DNA of 64,000 nt from Streptomyces iranensis (lineage in GTDB: Bacteria > Actinomycetota > Actinomycetes > Streptomycetales > Streptomycetaceae): contig NZ_JAGGLR010000029.1 in assembly GCF_017874715.1 (NCBI RefSeq), positions 1 to 64,000 on the forward strand, in the 5' to 3' direction. The notes beneath the pieces are model-generated. The model was given only the letters and a program-made list of their open reading frames with translations, was not told the origin of the DNA and searched no databases. This document shows positions 52,594 to 60,741 of the stretch, in pieces (position 1 is the stretch's first letter; each line of letters begins with the position of its first letter). The position numbers and the translations under genes are program-made.

Positions 52594-53463
52594 TCAGCGG
52601 TCGCCGGTGAGCTCCGCGATGCGCCGCAACGCGTGCTTGAGGTAGGGCGCGAACCGCGGATAATTCTCGCTCATCGGGAAGTGGCCGATGTCCTTCATCT
52701 CGACGAACTCCGCGCCGCGGATCTGTTTGGCGGTGCGCTCGCCGTCCTCGGGAGTGGTGAGGTAGTCGTAGTCGCCGGTGAGCATGATCACGGGGCATTG
52801 TTCGCCGTCGATGTCGCCGAGCCGGTCGCGCAGGTCGTGATCGACCGAGTAGAAGTGCAAGTCCCCCTTGAAGGACTCGGAACCCTGGCTGTAGTAGAAC
52901 CAGGTGGCCCAGCGGTCCTTGTCGGGAGACTGCGGGGCCATCAGGTCCCACACACCACTGGCACACACCTGTGCCGCGTTGGCGTGCGGATGCTGCCACC
53001 AGTCCAGGTAGAAGCCGGGAGAGTGGTCCGCGCCCTCGACCGGGATGACGGCCTTGAAACGGTCCGGGTGGTGCAGCGCCAGCTGCAGTGCGACGTTCCC
53101 GCCGAAGGAGGAGCCCATGAAGATCGGATCGTCCAGCCCGAGGGCATCGCAGAAGGCGGTGATGAATGCCACGTAGTGGTTCGCCGTGAGTTTGTATTCT
53201 TCCTTCCACCATTCCGTGTTCCGGGGTGGGTCGGACTTCCCGTGGCGCGCGAGGTCGTATGCGATGACGCGGTAGTTACTGGTGATTTCCTCGTCTTCGA
53301 GCAGATCGCGCCACTGATGATTGTGGGCGCCGGCGGTGTGCTGACACACGAGAGGCTGTCCCTCGCCGTGCTCCAGATAGAACACCTTGTACTCGATGCC
53401 CTCCACGTCGATGGTGACGTAGTGGCCGGTGACCGGCGAGATGCGGGACGGAGTCGTACTCAT
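52594..53463 (-). CDS. Alpha/beta hydrolase
   Basis: 289 residues. Nucleophile elbow G-S-S-F-G with Ser119, oxyanion HTAGAHNHQWRDLL, acid in MLTGDYDYLTTPEDG and catalytic His in IGHFPMSENYPRF. The full alpha/beta-hydrolase core is present without signal peptide. It forms an operon with the SCP2-like gene 28 bases upstream, so a lipid or polyketide-like ester or lactone may be the substrate (inference). Under control of the divergent LysR gene. Confidence 0.9.
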   Translation of the reverse strand: MSTTPSRISPVTGHYVTIDVEGIEYKVFYLEHGEGQPLVCQHTAGAHNHQWRDLLEDEEITSNYRVIAYDLARHGKSDPPRNTEWWKEEYKLTANHYVAFITAFCDALGLDDPIFMGSSFGGNVALQLALHHPDRFKAVIPVEGADHSPGFYLDWWQHPHANAAQVCASGVWDLMAPQSPDKDRWATWFYYSQGSESFKGDLHFYSVDHDLRDRLGDIDGEQCPVIMLTGDYDYLTTPEDGERTAKQIRGAEFVEMKDIGHFPMSENYPRFAPYLKHALRRIAELTGDR

Positions 53464-53491
53464 CGGGGTCCTTTCGGCGGAGCGGTCGGGG

Positions 53492-53884
53492 TCAGCCCAG
53501 CGGGCCGGTGACGCGCAGCAGCTCCAGCTGCCGGGTCAGGCAACGGAGGTTCTGCATGAGGACCAGCAGGTTTCCCTCCAGCCGCATGTCTCGCCGGAAG
53601 GTCGCCGCCCAGATGCCGTGGCACATCGGGGGCGGCGTCGGCCGGCAGAATCCCCGCCATGTCTCGGCGCTCGCGCGGATCGCGAAGTCGTAGGCCGTAA
53701 GTGGCTCCGGGTCGATGGTCAATTCCTCGATACGGCCGCGGTGGACACGGACCAGAAAGGTGTGGTCCTCCATGTCGAGCAGATAACTGCATGAGAAATA
53801 CGCCCCATGTGCCTGAAGCTCCGCGTCTCCGTCATTGAGCTGACGGAATTGCTCCAATGGCCCCTGCGTCGTTGCTGTTGCCAT
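53492..53884 (-). CDS. SCP2-like / unknown small protein
   Basis: 130 residues, no sure family. The middle and end resemble the sterol-carrier SCP2 fold: FLVRVHRGRIEELTIDPEPLTAYDFAIRASAETWRGFCRP followed by HGIWAATFRRDMRLEGNLLVLMQNLRCLTRQLELLR, with the pattern 'strand - acidic turn - W - helix - GNLLVLM'. Such proteins bind lipids or acyl-CoA. Starts after GAGAGGAAA and precedes the hydrolase. Confidence 0.65.
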   Translation of the reverse strand: MATATTQGPLEQFRQLNDGDAELQAHGAYFSCSYLLDMEDHTFLVRVHRGRIEELTIDPEPLTAYDFAIRASAETWRGFCRPTPPPMCHGIWAATFRRDMRLEGNLLVLMQNLRCLTRQLELLRVTGPLG

Positions 53885-53963
53885 TTTCCTCTCCTTGGTG
53901 ACGCCGATGTTTCTGCAAAGCTAGGGCGGCGTAGCGGGAAGGTCTAATACAGATTCGGCTGCT

Positions 53964-53986
53964 ATCGATAACCCAAAGTTATTGAT
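53964..53986. promoter_or_regulatory. LysR-type operator
   Basis: ATCGATAAC-CCAAA-GTTATTGAT: 9-bp arms (8 of 9 matching) with a 5-bp spacer, AT-rich, containing the T-N11-A form. It lies between the LysR start (54040) and the leftward SCP2-like/hydrolase operon (53884). Confidence 0.75.
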
Positions 53987-54039
53987 GAGGGGCAGCATGC
54001 TTCTGGGCTGCCCGCCGGCTCGGCGGTAGCATCCGGAAC

Positions 54040-54960
54040 ATGGAGCTTGACCTGCGTCTGCTGAGGTACTTCGTTGCCGTGGCCCAAGATCTGCACTTCG
54101 GGCGTGCCGCGGCCCGTCTGCACATCTCGCAGCCGGCGCTCAGCGTCCAGATCCGCAAGCTGGAGCACGTGCTCGGAGTCGAGGTGTTCCGCCGCACCAG
54201 CAGGCATGTCGAGCTGACCCCTGCCGGCCAGGCCATCCTCGCCGAGGCGACCAGGACGCTGGCCGCCGCGGAACGGACCATGGCGGTCGCGCGCAGTGCG
54301 GCCCGCGGAAAGCCGGGGCATCTCACGGTGGGATTCGTGGCCAACGCCGTAGCGGAGCTGACACCGGTCATCCTCGAAGAATTCGGCCGCCGCCACCCTC
54401 ATGTCGATATCCAGATGAAACAGTTCGCCTTCGCGGACCCTCTCGCAGGACTGGGCAATGGCGACGCCGACGTGGCTTTCGTCCGGCCTCCGCTTCGTCC
54501 GGACCCCGCCATCGAATGGTGTCCGGTTCTCGACGAGGGGCGGGTGCTCATCCTTTCCGAGCGCCATCCGCTGGCGCAGTATCCGGCCGTCACCGTGGAG
54601 ATGCTGATCAACGAGCCGTTCGTCGCTCGTCGCGCTCCGGACGAGTGGCGTGACTTCTGGCTCGGCGTCGACCACCGCGACGGCCATGCCGTGAGAATCG
54701 GGGCCGAGGTATCCACCGTGGACGAATGCCTGGAAGCTGTGCTGACAGGCCAGGGGATTGCCTTCACCCAGTCCTCGTCGCAACGCTACTACTCCCGACC
54801 CGGGCTCGCGTTCGTCGCCGTCAAGGGCCTGTCCGGATCCACCGCCGCGGTTGCCTGGCGGCGGGATGCCGCCACCCCACTGGTCAATGAATTCGTCACC
54901 GCCGCCCAGAATGTGTGCCGCTGCCACAACGGTGCCCCGACACAGTTTCCGCTCCGATAA
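54040..54960 (+). CDS. LysR-family regulator
   Basis: 306 residues. HTH: MELDLRLLRYFVAVAQDLHFGRAAARLHISQPALSVQIRKLEHVLGVEVFRRTSRHVELTPAGQAIL. Ligand domain: GKPGHLTVGFVANAVAELTPVILEEFGRRHPHVDIQMKQF, then AVLTGQGIAFTQSSSQRYY. Close in style to BenM/CatM-like regulators of aromatic degradation. It should activate the divergent SCP2-like/hydrolase operon through the dyad at 53964-53986. Confidence 0.92.
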   Translation: MELDLRLLRYFVAVAQDLHFGRAAARLHISQPALSVQIRKLEHVLGVEVFRRTSRHVELTPAGQAILAEATRTLAAAERTMAVARSAARGKPGHLTVGFVANAVAELTPVILEEFGRRHPHVDIQMKQFAFADPLAGLGNGDADVAFVRPPLRPDPAIEWCPVLDEGRVLILSERHPLAQYPAVTVEMLINEPFVARRAPDEWRDFWLGVDHRDGHAVRIGAEVSTVDECLEAVLTGQGIAFTQSSSQRYYSRPGLAFVAVKGLSGSTAAVAWRRDAATPLVNEFVTAAQNVCRCHNGAPTQFPLR

Positions 54961-54999
54961 CGCGGGAGCCGGGTTCACAGCCACTTGTCCCGCACACGT

Positions 55000-56160
55000 T
55001 CATTCGGGACGGCGGGAGTCCGCCTCCTGCGCGGTGAGGCATCGGCGCCCGGCCGAGAGTGTGTCGAGGGTCCGGGGCGACCCGCGCAGGCGGTCGGCCA
55101 GGGCATCCGTCATCGCGAGGAGGCAGCGGGGCTCCACCGAGCGGGCGGAGAAGTATGCCGCGGCGAAGGCGAGCTGCCCGGTGAATACGCGCGCGTCGTC
55201 GACGAACACGGCCGCCGCCAGGGAATCCAGCAACCGGCCCAGAAAGTCGGTGCCCTCCTCGTGTTCCCTGCTTGAGCTGCTTGAGCTGTTTGAGCCGCCC
55301 GAGCCGCCCGAGCCGCCCGAGCCGCCCGAGCCGCCCGAGCCGCCCGGGATGTCCGAGCCGCCCGAGCCATCCGGGATGTCCGAGCGTTCCCGCAAGCCGG
55401 GGAACACATCACGCAGCACATAGGCCAAGTCCGCCAGCAGCTCGGGTCGTCGTCTGACGAGTACCGCGTACTCCTCCACGGCACCGGCCCGGACCGACGA
55501 CTCCCCGCACAACACCGGCGGCCAGCGGTGAAGCAGCGCTTCCGCCGCGTCGCGGGCGTCTGCCGCGTACAGGTCCGCGCCCAGCGCGTACGCCCATGTG
55601 CCCTCGGGGCCGAACCCCGGGCCGCCCGCCATGACGGGGACACCGGCACATCTGCAGGTCTCGATCTGCCGGTGTGCGAGCGGAAGGTTGAACGTCAGCG
55701 TGCACGAGAGAGCGACGACGTCAGGGCCGCTCTGGTGGACGTCCGAGAGGAGTTCGTGCGGGGAGACCGAGCCGCCGAGCGAGCGCACCTGGAAGCCGCG
55801 CAGACGCAGCACCTCGGCGAGGATGTGGGAGGGCAGCACATGCCATTCGCCGTCGCTGCACGCCACCAGCACATGGCGCGGTGAACCGCCGCCCACGGGG
55901 GCGGCGGACGCGACCGCGTCCACCGTCAGCCTGCTGACATGGGTGGCCGCGTGTTCCTGCGCCACCGTCCACTCGCCGGACTCCCACCTCTCACCGACCC
56001 GCACCTGGGCGGGTGCCACCAGTCCGAGCAGTACGTCCTCCGCGCTCACGCCGCCCGTCACCAGACCGACGGCCAGCTCCAGCGCTCCGCCCTCGTCCGC
56101 GCCGGCCAGGCAGGCGTCGAAGTCCGCCCGGACGGCGTCGGTGATCCCGGTGGCGTTCAT
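55000..56160 (-). CDS. Cobalamin-binding sensor (CarH-type light-sensing motifs, no HTH)
   Basis: 386 residues; the ATG overlaps the phosphatase stop by four bases. Residues ~10-85 form the four-helix B12-capping domain with the Wx9EH signature (Trp59, Glu69-His70), the hallmark of AdoCbl photoreceptors such as CarH. Residues ~95-210 are the B12-binding Rossmann domain: Glu105-x-His107 (GEWHVLP), then exactly 41 residues to Ser152-x-Thr154, 24 more to Gly-Gly 179-180; the usual Gly after E-x-H-x2 is Pro110. A 30-residue GGS/poly-Ser linker leads to a ~85-residue helical C-terminal domain of unknown function. CarH-family proteins have a MerR HTH; this one has none. Coupling to a PP2C phosphatase suggests it signals by protein contact. 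Confidence 0.85.
   Translation of the reverse strand: MNATGITDAVRADFDACLAGADEGGALELAVGLVTGGVSAEDVLLGLVAPAQVRVGERWESGEWTVAQEHAATHVSRLTVDAVASAAPVGGGSPRHVLVACSDGEWHVLPSHILAEVLRLRGFQVRSLGGSVSPHELLSDVHQSGPDVVALSCTLTFNLPLAHRQIETCRCAGVPVMAGGPGFGPEGTWAYALGADLYAADARDAAEALLHRWPPVLCGESSVRAGAVEEYAVLVRRRPELLADLAYVLRDVFPGLRERSDIPDGSGGSDIPGGSGGSGGSGGSGGSGGSNSSSSSSREHEEGTDFLGRLLDSLAAAVFVDDARVFTGQLAFAAAYFSARSVEPRCLLAMTDALADRLRGSPRTLDTLSAGRRCLTAQEADSRRPE
55280..55385 (-). repeat. 9-bp minisatellite coding a Gly-Gly-Ser linker
   Basis: gagccgccc (complement gggcggctc) is repeated about seven times, followed by two longer units with gggatgtcc. In frame this gives GSGGS and GGS repeats plus six serines, which should be length-variable between strains. 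Confidence 0.85.
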
Positions 56161-57569
56161 GGGCTCCCAGCCTCCCCAGTGCGCGCGGACCCGCCGGGGC
56201 CCTCGGACTGACGGTGCGGTGCTGAGCCACGGCGGGGAGGCGCCTGAAGCGTCAGGATGGAGATGTCGTCGTGCGGGCGGCCGGCGAGCCATTCGGTCGT
56301 GAGGAGCTCCAGCCGCTCGGCGACCGACGCCGCCTGCATGCCGACGCAGCCGGCCAGCGAGTCGACGAGGCGCTCGTCGCCGTATATCTCCCGTCCGCTC
56401 ATCCCGCCGTGTGCCTCGGTGAGCCCGTCGCTGTAGAGAAGCATCAGCTCACCGGGTTCGAGGCGGAACTCCGTACAGCCGAAACTGGGATCGGGCACCG
56501 CCCCGACGAGCATGCCCTCGCAGACGATCTCCTCCACCCTTCCGTCGCCACGAAGCGCGAGCGGGGGGAGGTGGCCGCCGCTGGCGATCTCCACCTTCAC
56601 CGAGCCGTCGTCGCAGGGCCGGGCGGAGCCCGTGACCAGAGTCGTGAAGCGGTGGCCGGCGCTGATGACGAGGTCGTTGAGCAGCTGGAGGTCACCCAGG
56701 GGATCGGGCCCCCTCTTGACCATGGCCAGGGTGCGCATGCTCTGCCGTACGTGCCCTGCCAGCACCGCGGCCTCCGCGCCCTTGCCGGACACATCGCCGA
56801 AGAAGAACCTGACCCCGCCCGCGGGGCAAGGGGCCACGTGGTAGAAGTCGCCGCTGATGCGCAGAGCCTCCGCGGCCGGCCGGTAGGCGGCGCCGAGCCT
56901 GAGGCCGTCGGCCACCGGCAGCGGCTCCGGAGCCATGCTGGCCTGCAGGACGGCGATGGTGTGGGCCTGCTGCGAGTAGAGCGCCGCCGTCGCCAGCGCG
57001 AGTCCGGCCCTGACGGCGAACTGATGCGCCAGTTCGATGTCCGCGTCCTCGAAGCTGGCCCGGTCCGGGCCGCGCAGCATGATCAGCACACCGGCCGGTA
57101 CGCCTCCCGCGGCGAGCTGCACCACCAGCGCCTCCTCGCCGTGAACGAGCTCATCGGGCAGGACGTCGTCGAGCGCGGCCATCTCCTGGGGGCGTATGAC
57201 AGCGAGGCGCGGTTGGAGTCCGTACAGCGCGTCCGCGACCTTGGGTATCCGCTCGAGTGCTTCGACCGCCACCTCCCCGGCGGACCGGGCGTCGCCCGGA
57301 CCCGCTCGGTGCCACTGCGTACGTCGTCCGCTCACGGGCAGGACGACCACGGACGCGTCCGCCAGTTTCGGGATCACCATCTCCAGGAGCGCACGGACGG
57401 TACGGCCGTGATGGAGCGACGCGCCCAGGCGCCGGGTGGTCTCCTCCAGGAAGGCGGACCTGTCGCGCTCGTCGACGAGCGCGGCCTCGACGAGACCCAG
57501 CAGCTCGCTCAGCCGCGCCGGGGCACGGCCCCACGCGCCCCCGCCCCCGCCCCCGCCGTCGTCCGTCAT
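56157..57569 (-). CDS. GAF-SpoIIE (PP2C) protein phosphatase
   Basis: 470 residues from MTDDGG; a 117-residue ORF extension upstream lies in the promoter region and is rejected. After a Gly-rich start, a GAF-like domain spans about 40-200 (FLEETTRRLGASLHHGRTVRALLEMVIPKLADASVVVLPVSG ... VVQLAAGGVPAGVLIMLRGPDRASFEDADIELAHQFA). The SpoIIE/RsbU phosphatase domain (~205-445) carries the metal Asp residues: SGDFYHV (Asp241), GDVSGKGAEAA (Asp259), YSDGLTE (Asp381) and HDDISILTL (Asp434). Such phosphatases act on anti-anti-sigma factors in partner switches. No sigma or anti-sigma gene is linked here. Co-translated with the cobalamin sensor. Confidence 0.92.
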   Translation of the reverse strand: MTDDGGGGGGGAWGRAPARLSELLGLVEAALVDERDRSAFLEETTRRLGASLHHGRTVRALLEMVIPKLADASVVVLPVSGRRTQWHRAGPGDARSAGEVAVEALERIPKVADALYGLQPRLAVIRPQEMAALDDVLPDELVHGEEALVVQLAAGGVPAGVLIMLRGPDRASFEDADIELAHQFAVRAGLALATAALYSQQAHTIAVLQASMAPEPLPVADGLRLGAAYRPAAEALRISGDFYHVAPCPAGGVRFFFGDVSGKGAEAAVLAGHVRQSMRTLAMVKRGPDPLGDLQLLNDLVISAGHRFTTLVTGSARPCDDGSVKVEIASGGHLPPLALRGDGRVEEIVCEGMLVGAVPDPSFGCTEFRLEPGELMLLYSDGLTEAHGGMSGREIYGDERLVDSLAGCVGMQAASVAERLELLTTEWLAGRPHDDISILTLQAPPRRGSAPHRQSEGPGGSARTGEAGSP

Positions 57570-57678
57570 CGGCCACCGCCTCTTGCACGCTCCACCGCCG
57601 CGCCCGCAATGCCCTATTATTCCCCTTCCAGGTGTCTCGCCACGTAGCGGTACGGCGTCTGTGACGGAGAATGCCTCC

Positions 57679-58086
57679 ATGATCGAAGGCATCCACACCG
57701 AGAACGCCCCGTTCGTACGCTTCTCCGACGGCACCGCGCCCCCGCTGTCCCAGGCCATCAGGACCGGTGAGCTGATCTTTACGTCCGGGCAGGGCCCGCT
57801 CGACCCCGTGACGCACGAGATACCGACCGACTTCGATGACCAGGCGCGGCAGGTTCTGCGCAACCTCGTCGCGGTCTTCGTCGCGGCTGGTGGCAGCAAG
57901 GACCTGATCGTCAAGTGCACCTGCTACCTCAGCGACCGCGGGCACTTCGCCGCCTTCAACCGCGTGTACGCAGAGTTCTTCGCGGACTGCTCTCCGCTGC
58001 CCGCCCGGACCACGGTGGTCACGCAACTCGTGCGCGACGGCGTCCTCGTCGAGATCGACGCCGTCGGCCGCGTCGACCGCCAGTGA
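57679..58086 (+). CDS. RidA-family (YjgF/Hmm) protein
   Basis: 135 residues from an ATG with GGAGAATG upstream; GTG at 57661 is in frame. RidA pattern: APPLSQAIRTGELIFTSGQGPLDPVTHEIP, DQARQVLRNLVAVFVAAGGSKDLIVKCTCYLSDRGHFAAFNRVYAEFFADCSPLPARTTVVTQLVRDGVLVEIDAVGRV. The Arg of LPARTTV and the Glu of VEID are active-site residues of imine/enamine deaminases. Divergent from the phosphatase gene with 109 bases between. Confidence 0.93.
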   Translation: MIEGIHTENAPFVRFSDGTAPPLSQAIRTGELIFTSGQGPLDPVTHEIPTDFDDQARQVLRNLVAVFVAAGGSKDLIVKCTCYLSDRGHFAAFNRVYAEFFADCSPLPARTTVVTQLVRDGVLVEIDAVGRVDRQ

Positions 58087-58095
58087 CCTCCGGCC

Positions 58096-58137
58096 GCCTA
58101 GGGCCCGTGCCGGCGGCCGCCGGCACGGGCCCTAGGC
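58096..58137. terminator. 42-bp perfect palindrome between convergent genes
   Basis: Starting GCCTAGGGCCCGTGCCGG, 21 bases are followed by their exact complement, with no mismatch or spacer (as RNA, a 19-bp stem with GGCC loop). Nine bases after the RidA stop, twelve before the end of the leftward secreted-protein gene: a bidirectional terminator. Confidence 0.9.
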
Positions 58138-58149
58138 GCAGGCGTCCGG

Positions 58150-58542
58150 TCAGGCGTGGCCCTTGTGCCACGCGCTGCACTTCACTTCCAGGCCGTCCTT
58201 GGCGTAGCACATCTGGAGCTTGACGGACTCGCCCTCCTTGAGATTCCAGTGGGCGGAGTCCACGTCGCCCTTGTGCGTGGCATGGACGCGAAGCTCGTCC
58301 CAGCCGCTGCCTCCCGTGTACCACTCCAGGACGGCCTCGACGCTGTACCCGTCGCTTGCGTGGTCGACGACGGTCACCTTGTCCCCGTTGTGCAAGAAGT
58401 AGGAACCGGCCCGATCGGTGTTGATGAAGATGTCGGAGCCGGCGGCCTGGGCGGCGGCGGGAGTGGTCGCGAGTGCCGAGCCGGTGAGGCCAACGGCGGC
58501 CGCGACGGCCAGGGATGCCGTTATCCGGCGTGAGTTTCCCAT
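58150..58542 (-). CDS. Small secreted protein, unknown family
   Basis: 130 residues from the ATG after GGAGGAAAC. Sec signal MGNSRRITASLAVAAAVGLTGSALATTPAAAQA. Mature ~95-residue domain: IFINTDRAGSYFLHNGDKVTVVDHASDGYSVEAVLEWYTGG, MCYAKDGLEVKCSAWHKGH with two cysteines, beta-rich. It looks like a small extracellular binding or inhibitor domain. No family named. Confidence 0.8.
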   Translation of the reverse strand: MGNSRRITASLAVAAAVGLTGSALATTPAAAQAAGSDIFINTDRAGSYFLHNGDKVTVVDHASDGYSVEAVLEWYTGGSGWDELRVHATHKGDVDSAHWNLKEGESVKLQMCYAKDGLEVKCSAWHKGHA

Positions 58543-58886
58543 GGGTTTCCTCCGTTTGGTGCCGTGCATGGTCAGTGCTCCGGCGGAAGTTAGTGCATGG
58601 GTCGGCGGGTGGCGCAAGTAACGCATAATCAGATCGAAGGTGTGAACGGCGCGGTTGCGTCGTATCTGGGACGATCGTCGCTGGTCGTGCGGTGGCCTCG
58701 CGTGGTTTGTAACAGGCGGGTTCAGATTTTGCGCCCGGCACGGCCCCGGACGGTGAGTTCCGCGCGGTGTACCTGCGTGCGGAGCACACCGACACCTCCC
58801 GCGATCTTGGTGAGCCGGGGAACGCCAAGGAACCCGCCCGCAGGTCGCGGCCAGGGGTGTCCGGCATGGGCTTGCGTGTGTATTGA
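58543..58886. other. Gene-free stretch, possible eroded coding sequence
   Basis: About 340 bp. On the plus strand a short frame reads APDGEFRAVYLRAEHTDTSR to a stop near 58884 but has no start, and nothing similar is recognised. Promoter of the secreted-protein gene must be near 58543-58620. Otherwise nothing is seen. Confidence 0.3.
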
Positions 58887-59303
58887 TCAGTGCACAACGA
58901 CACCTGGGACAAGGGCGACGAGACCTGACACGAAGCTCCCGACGCCTGCCAGAGTGACGACGGTGGCCTTTCCGTCAGAGAAAAGGCCCGCGCAGAACTG
59001 ACGGACCTGACGACGGAGGATGAGCATCTTCAGCTTCTGCCAGCGGTGCTGACGGATGTGACATCCGAGAAGGATTCCGGACGCGTTGTTCCGGCAACCG
59101 TCGTCACGGCCGCGCACCGGAGCGCCGCATGTCACAGGTGCCTGGAAGAGGCACCATGCGACTGTGGCCGCCGAGAGTGCGATCACTACGGCTGGTCCGA
59201 CAGAGGAGTTGATCCACGCCGCGATGAGCAGCAGACCTGCCAGAACTCCCCACCACTGGCCCAGCCCACCCAGCGCCTTGCTTCGTGCCCCCGAAGTCGC
59301 CAT
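58887..59303 (-). CDS. Small membrane protein, unknown
   Basis: 138 residues from MATSGARSKALGG (two ATGs a few codons upstream are possible). Two N-terminal membrane segments (WGVLAGLLLIAAWINSSVG and PAVVIALSAATVAWCLFQAPV), a Cys-rich loop (TCGAPVRGRDDGCRNNASGILLGCHIRQH) with four cysteines/histidine that might bind metal, a basic stretch (RWQKLKMLILRRQVRQF), and a third segment at the C-terminus (VVTLAGVGSFVSGLVALVPGVVV). Seen near mobile regions in Streptomyces; function unknown. Confidence 0.65.
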   Translation of the reverse strand: MATSGARSKALGGLGQWWGVLAGLLLIAAWINSSVGPAVVIALSAATVAWCLFQAPVTCGAPVRGRDDGCRNNASGILLGCHIRQHRWQKLKMLILRRQVRQFCAGLFSDGKATVVTLAGVGSFVSGLVALVPGVVVH

Positions 59304-59439
59304 GCAGTGCATGTTGTGACGCATACGTCACGGTCATGCGCGCAGAGCCCCGCATTGGCCGGAACGCTGCGGAAGTAGGCCAGTTCACCAGTCGGGCAGC
59401 TGTGAACGCGTTAACTGGAGGCACTGCTGACGGGAGATC

Positions 59440-59868
59440 TTGGGCCGTTTGCGCGGACAGGCCACACAGCCACCCCTACCGGACGGACTAGCCATCCGTC
59501 GGGGCCACCCCGATCGGACAGGCAACACCAGTCCCCTCCATCGCACGCTGATCCCTTTCGCCACCGCCGACGAGGCCGAGCAGCTAGCCGAAGCGCCGGA
59601 CACCGAGCCGGAACAGATCTACGCCATTCTCACCGCCGCCGGACACAAACTCACCTGGCACGAGACCGTCAGCGCCCGCATGCCCCTGCCCGACGAACGC
59701 AGCACCCTGGACATCCCCGACGCGACCCCGATCCTCCACACCGCCCGCGTCACCCACGGCACCGACGACCGCCCGCTAATCCTCGAAGAACTCCGCGCCA
59801 GCGCCGACCGCGCCCAACTGGCCTTCAAGATTGCCTCTGCCGACTCCACTCAAGTGAGCTCAGCGTAA
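59440..59868 (+). pseudogene. Truncated GntR-family regulator, UTRA domain only
   Basis: An open frame from a TTG encodes 142 residues. From about residue 35 it matches the UTRA ligand domain of HutC-type GntR regulators (FATADEAEQLAEAPDTEPEQIYAILTAAGHKLTWHETVSARMPLPDERSTLDIPDATPILHTARVTHGTDDRPLILEELR). The N-terminal winged helix, normally ~70 residues, is absent, and the first 30 codons look non-coding. It is probably a remnant left by rearrangement. Confidence 0.6.
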
Positions 59869-59892
59869 CCATCATTCGCGCGGGGTATCGAT

Positions 59893-60741
59893 TTATGGTC
59901 GGACGTAAATGCCCGGTTGGGGCTTAATTGGAATTGGAGGGGCGACTTTGTATCCATCCACATTTGCATGCACTACCAAAAACATTCCCCCCTTGCTCGC
60001 GAGGCTCTCCTTCTCACCGTCGGTGAATTTCTTCCTATTTGATAGATCGATGAATGCGCGAGCGGCGGCAAGTGTGCCGAATGCGTAGACGCCCCAGAGT
60101 ACAACAAAAGGCGTTCCCATTCGTGTTCGCCCCGCAAGGATGAAGCCATAATCCTCGGTTAGTGAACCGTTGCTCTGTGAGGGAATTCCCCACTTGCGCC
60201 CTTGTATGGTGACCATGTGTTCCGGGTACTTGATCTCGAAATCGGGAAGATGATCATTGATCAAGGTCTCGCTGACAGCGTTGACGCTTGGCCCACCCAC
60301 GGATACGAAGGGCTCTCGATCCTTGATGGTCGAGAAGTGTCCTGCGTGTGCAAACTCGACTCGAACATTCTTCACGGCTTCACGAAATCCGCCGAGTAGT
60401 TCAGCTACCGCCGCACCTTCGATGGTGGGACCCCACAGCACATTGTGGGGTTGGCTCTCCAGCAGGGCGCGTAGGTCAAGGGCTCTGGGCTCATCTTTAC
60501 GGGGCATCAGGGATGTCGGGCTGCGTTTGTGGTCGCGCCATTTACGGCGCTTAAGGGGCTGGCTGCTCTCGTGCAAGCTCGGTGCGCTCGGTAGGACGAT
60601 CTGCACTTCCTGCTTGTTGCCTATGAATCTAGACAAGTGTCCGTTCTTGTTATGTAGTCGAATCCAGGTAATGCAGACCTGGAGGGCGGCTCCAGCGATA
60701 AGCCAGAATCCGCCGATGGCGATATCTATAGTGTATGCCAC
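59893..60741 (-). CDS. Membrane-anchored protein with GGPxxN domain
   Basis: 282 residues from a GTG 9 bases after AAGGGG; the ORF start at 60783 is a TTG that coincides with a perfect -35 box TTGACA and is rejected. One N-terminal span (residues 4-27). After a basic linker comes a cytosolic domain with VSVGGPSVNAVSETLINDHL (GGPxxN, residues 149-154), LTEDYGFILAG (197-203) and VVLWGVYAFGTLAAARAFIDL (213-233). This trio (GGPxxN, DYG, GxxxxGTxAAA) looks like a Rossmann-type binding domain; I could not name a family. GC is clearly lower than the rest of the window, pointing to horizontal origin. Confidence 0.7.
   Translation of the reverse strand: MAYTIDIAIGGFWLIAGAALQVCITWIRLHNKNGHLSRFIGNKQEVQIVLPSAPSLHESSQPLKRRKWRDHKRSPTSLMPRKDEPRALDLRALLESQPHNVLWGPTIEGAAVAELLGGFREAVKNVRVEFAHAGHFSTIKDREPFVSVGGPSVNAVSETLINDHLPDFEIKYPEHMVTIQGRKWGIPSQSNGSLTEDYGFILAGRTRMGTPFVVLWGVYAFGTLAAARAFIDLSNRKKFTDGEKESLASKGGMFLVVHANVDGYKVAPPIPIKPQPGIYVRP

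Noticed and set aside
55000..56160. B12 riboswitch upstream of the cobalamin sensor
   Set aside because: The gene is inside an operon with a four-base overlap; no room for a riboswitch, and none seen before the phosphatase gene.
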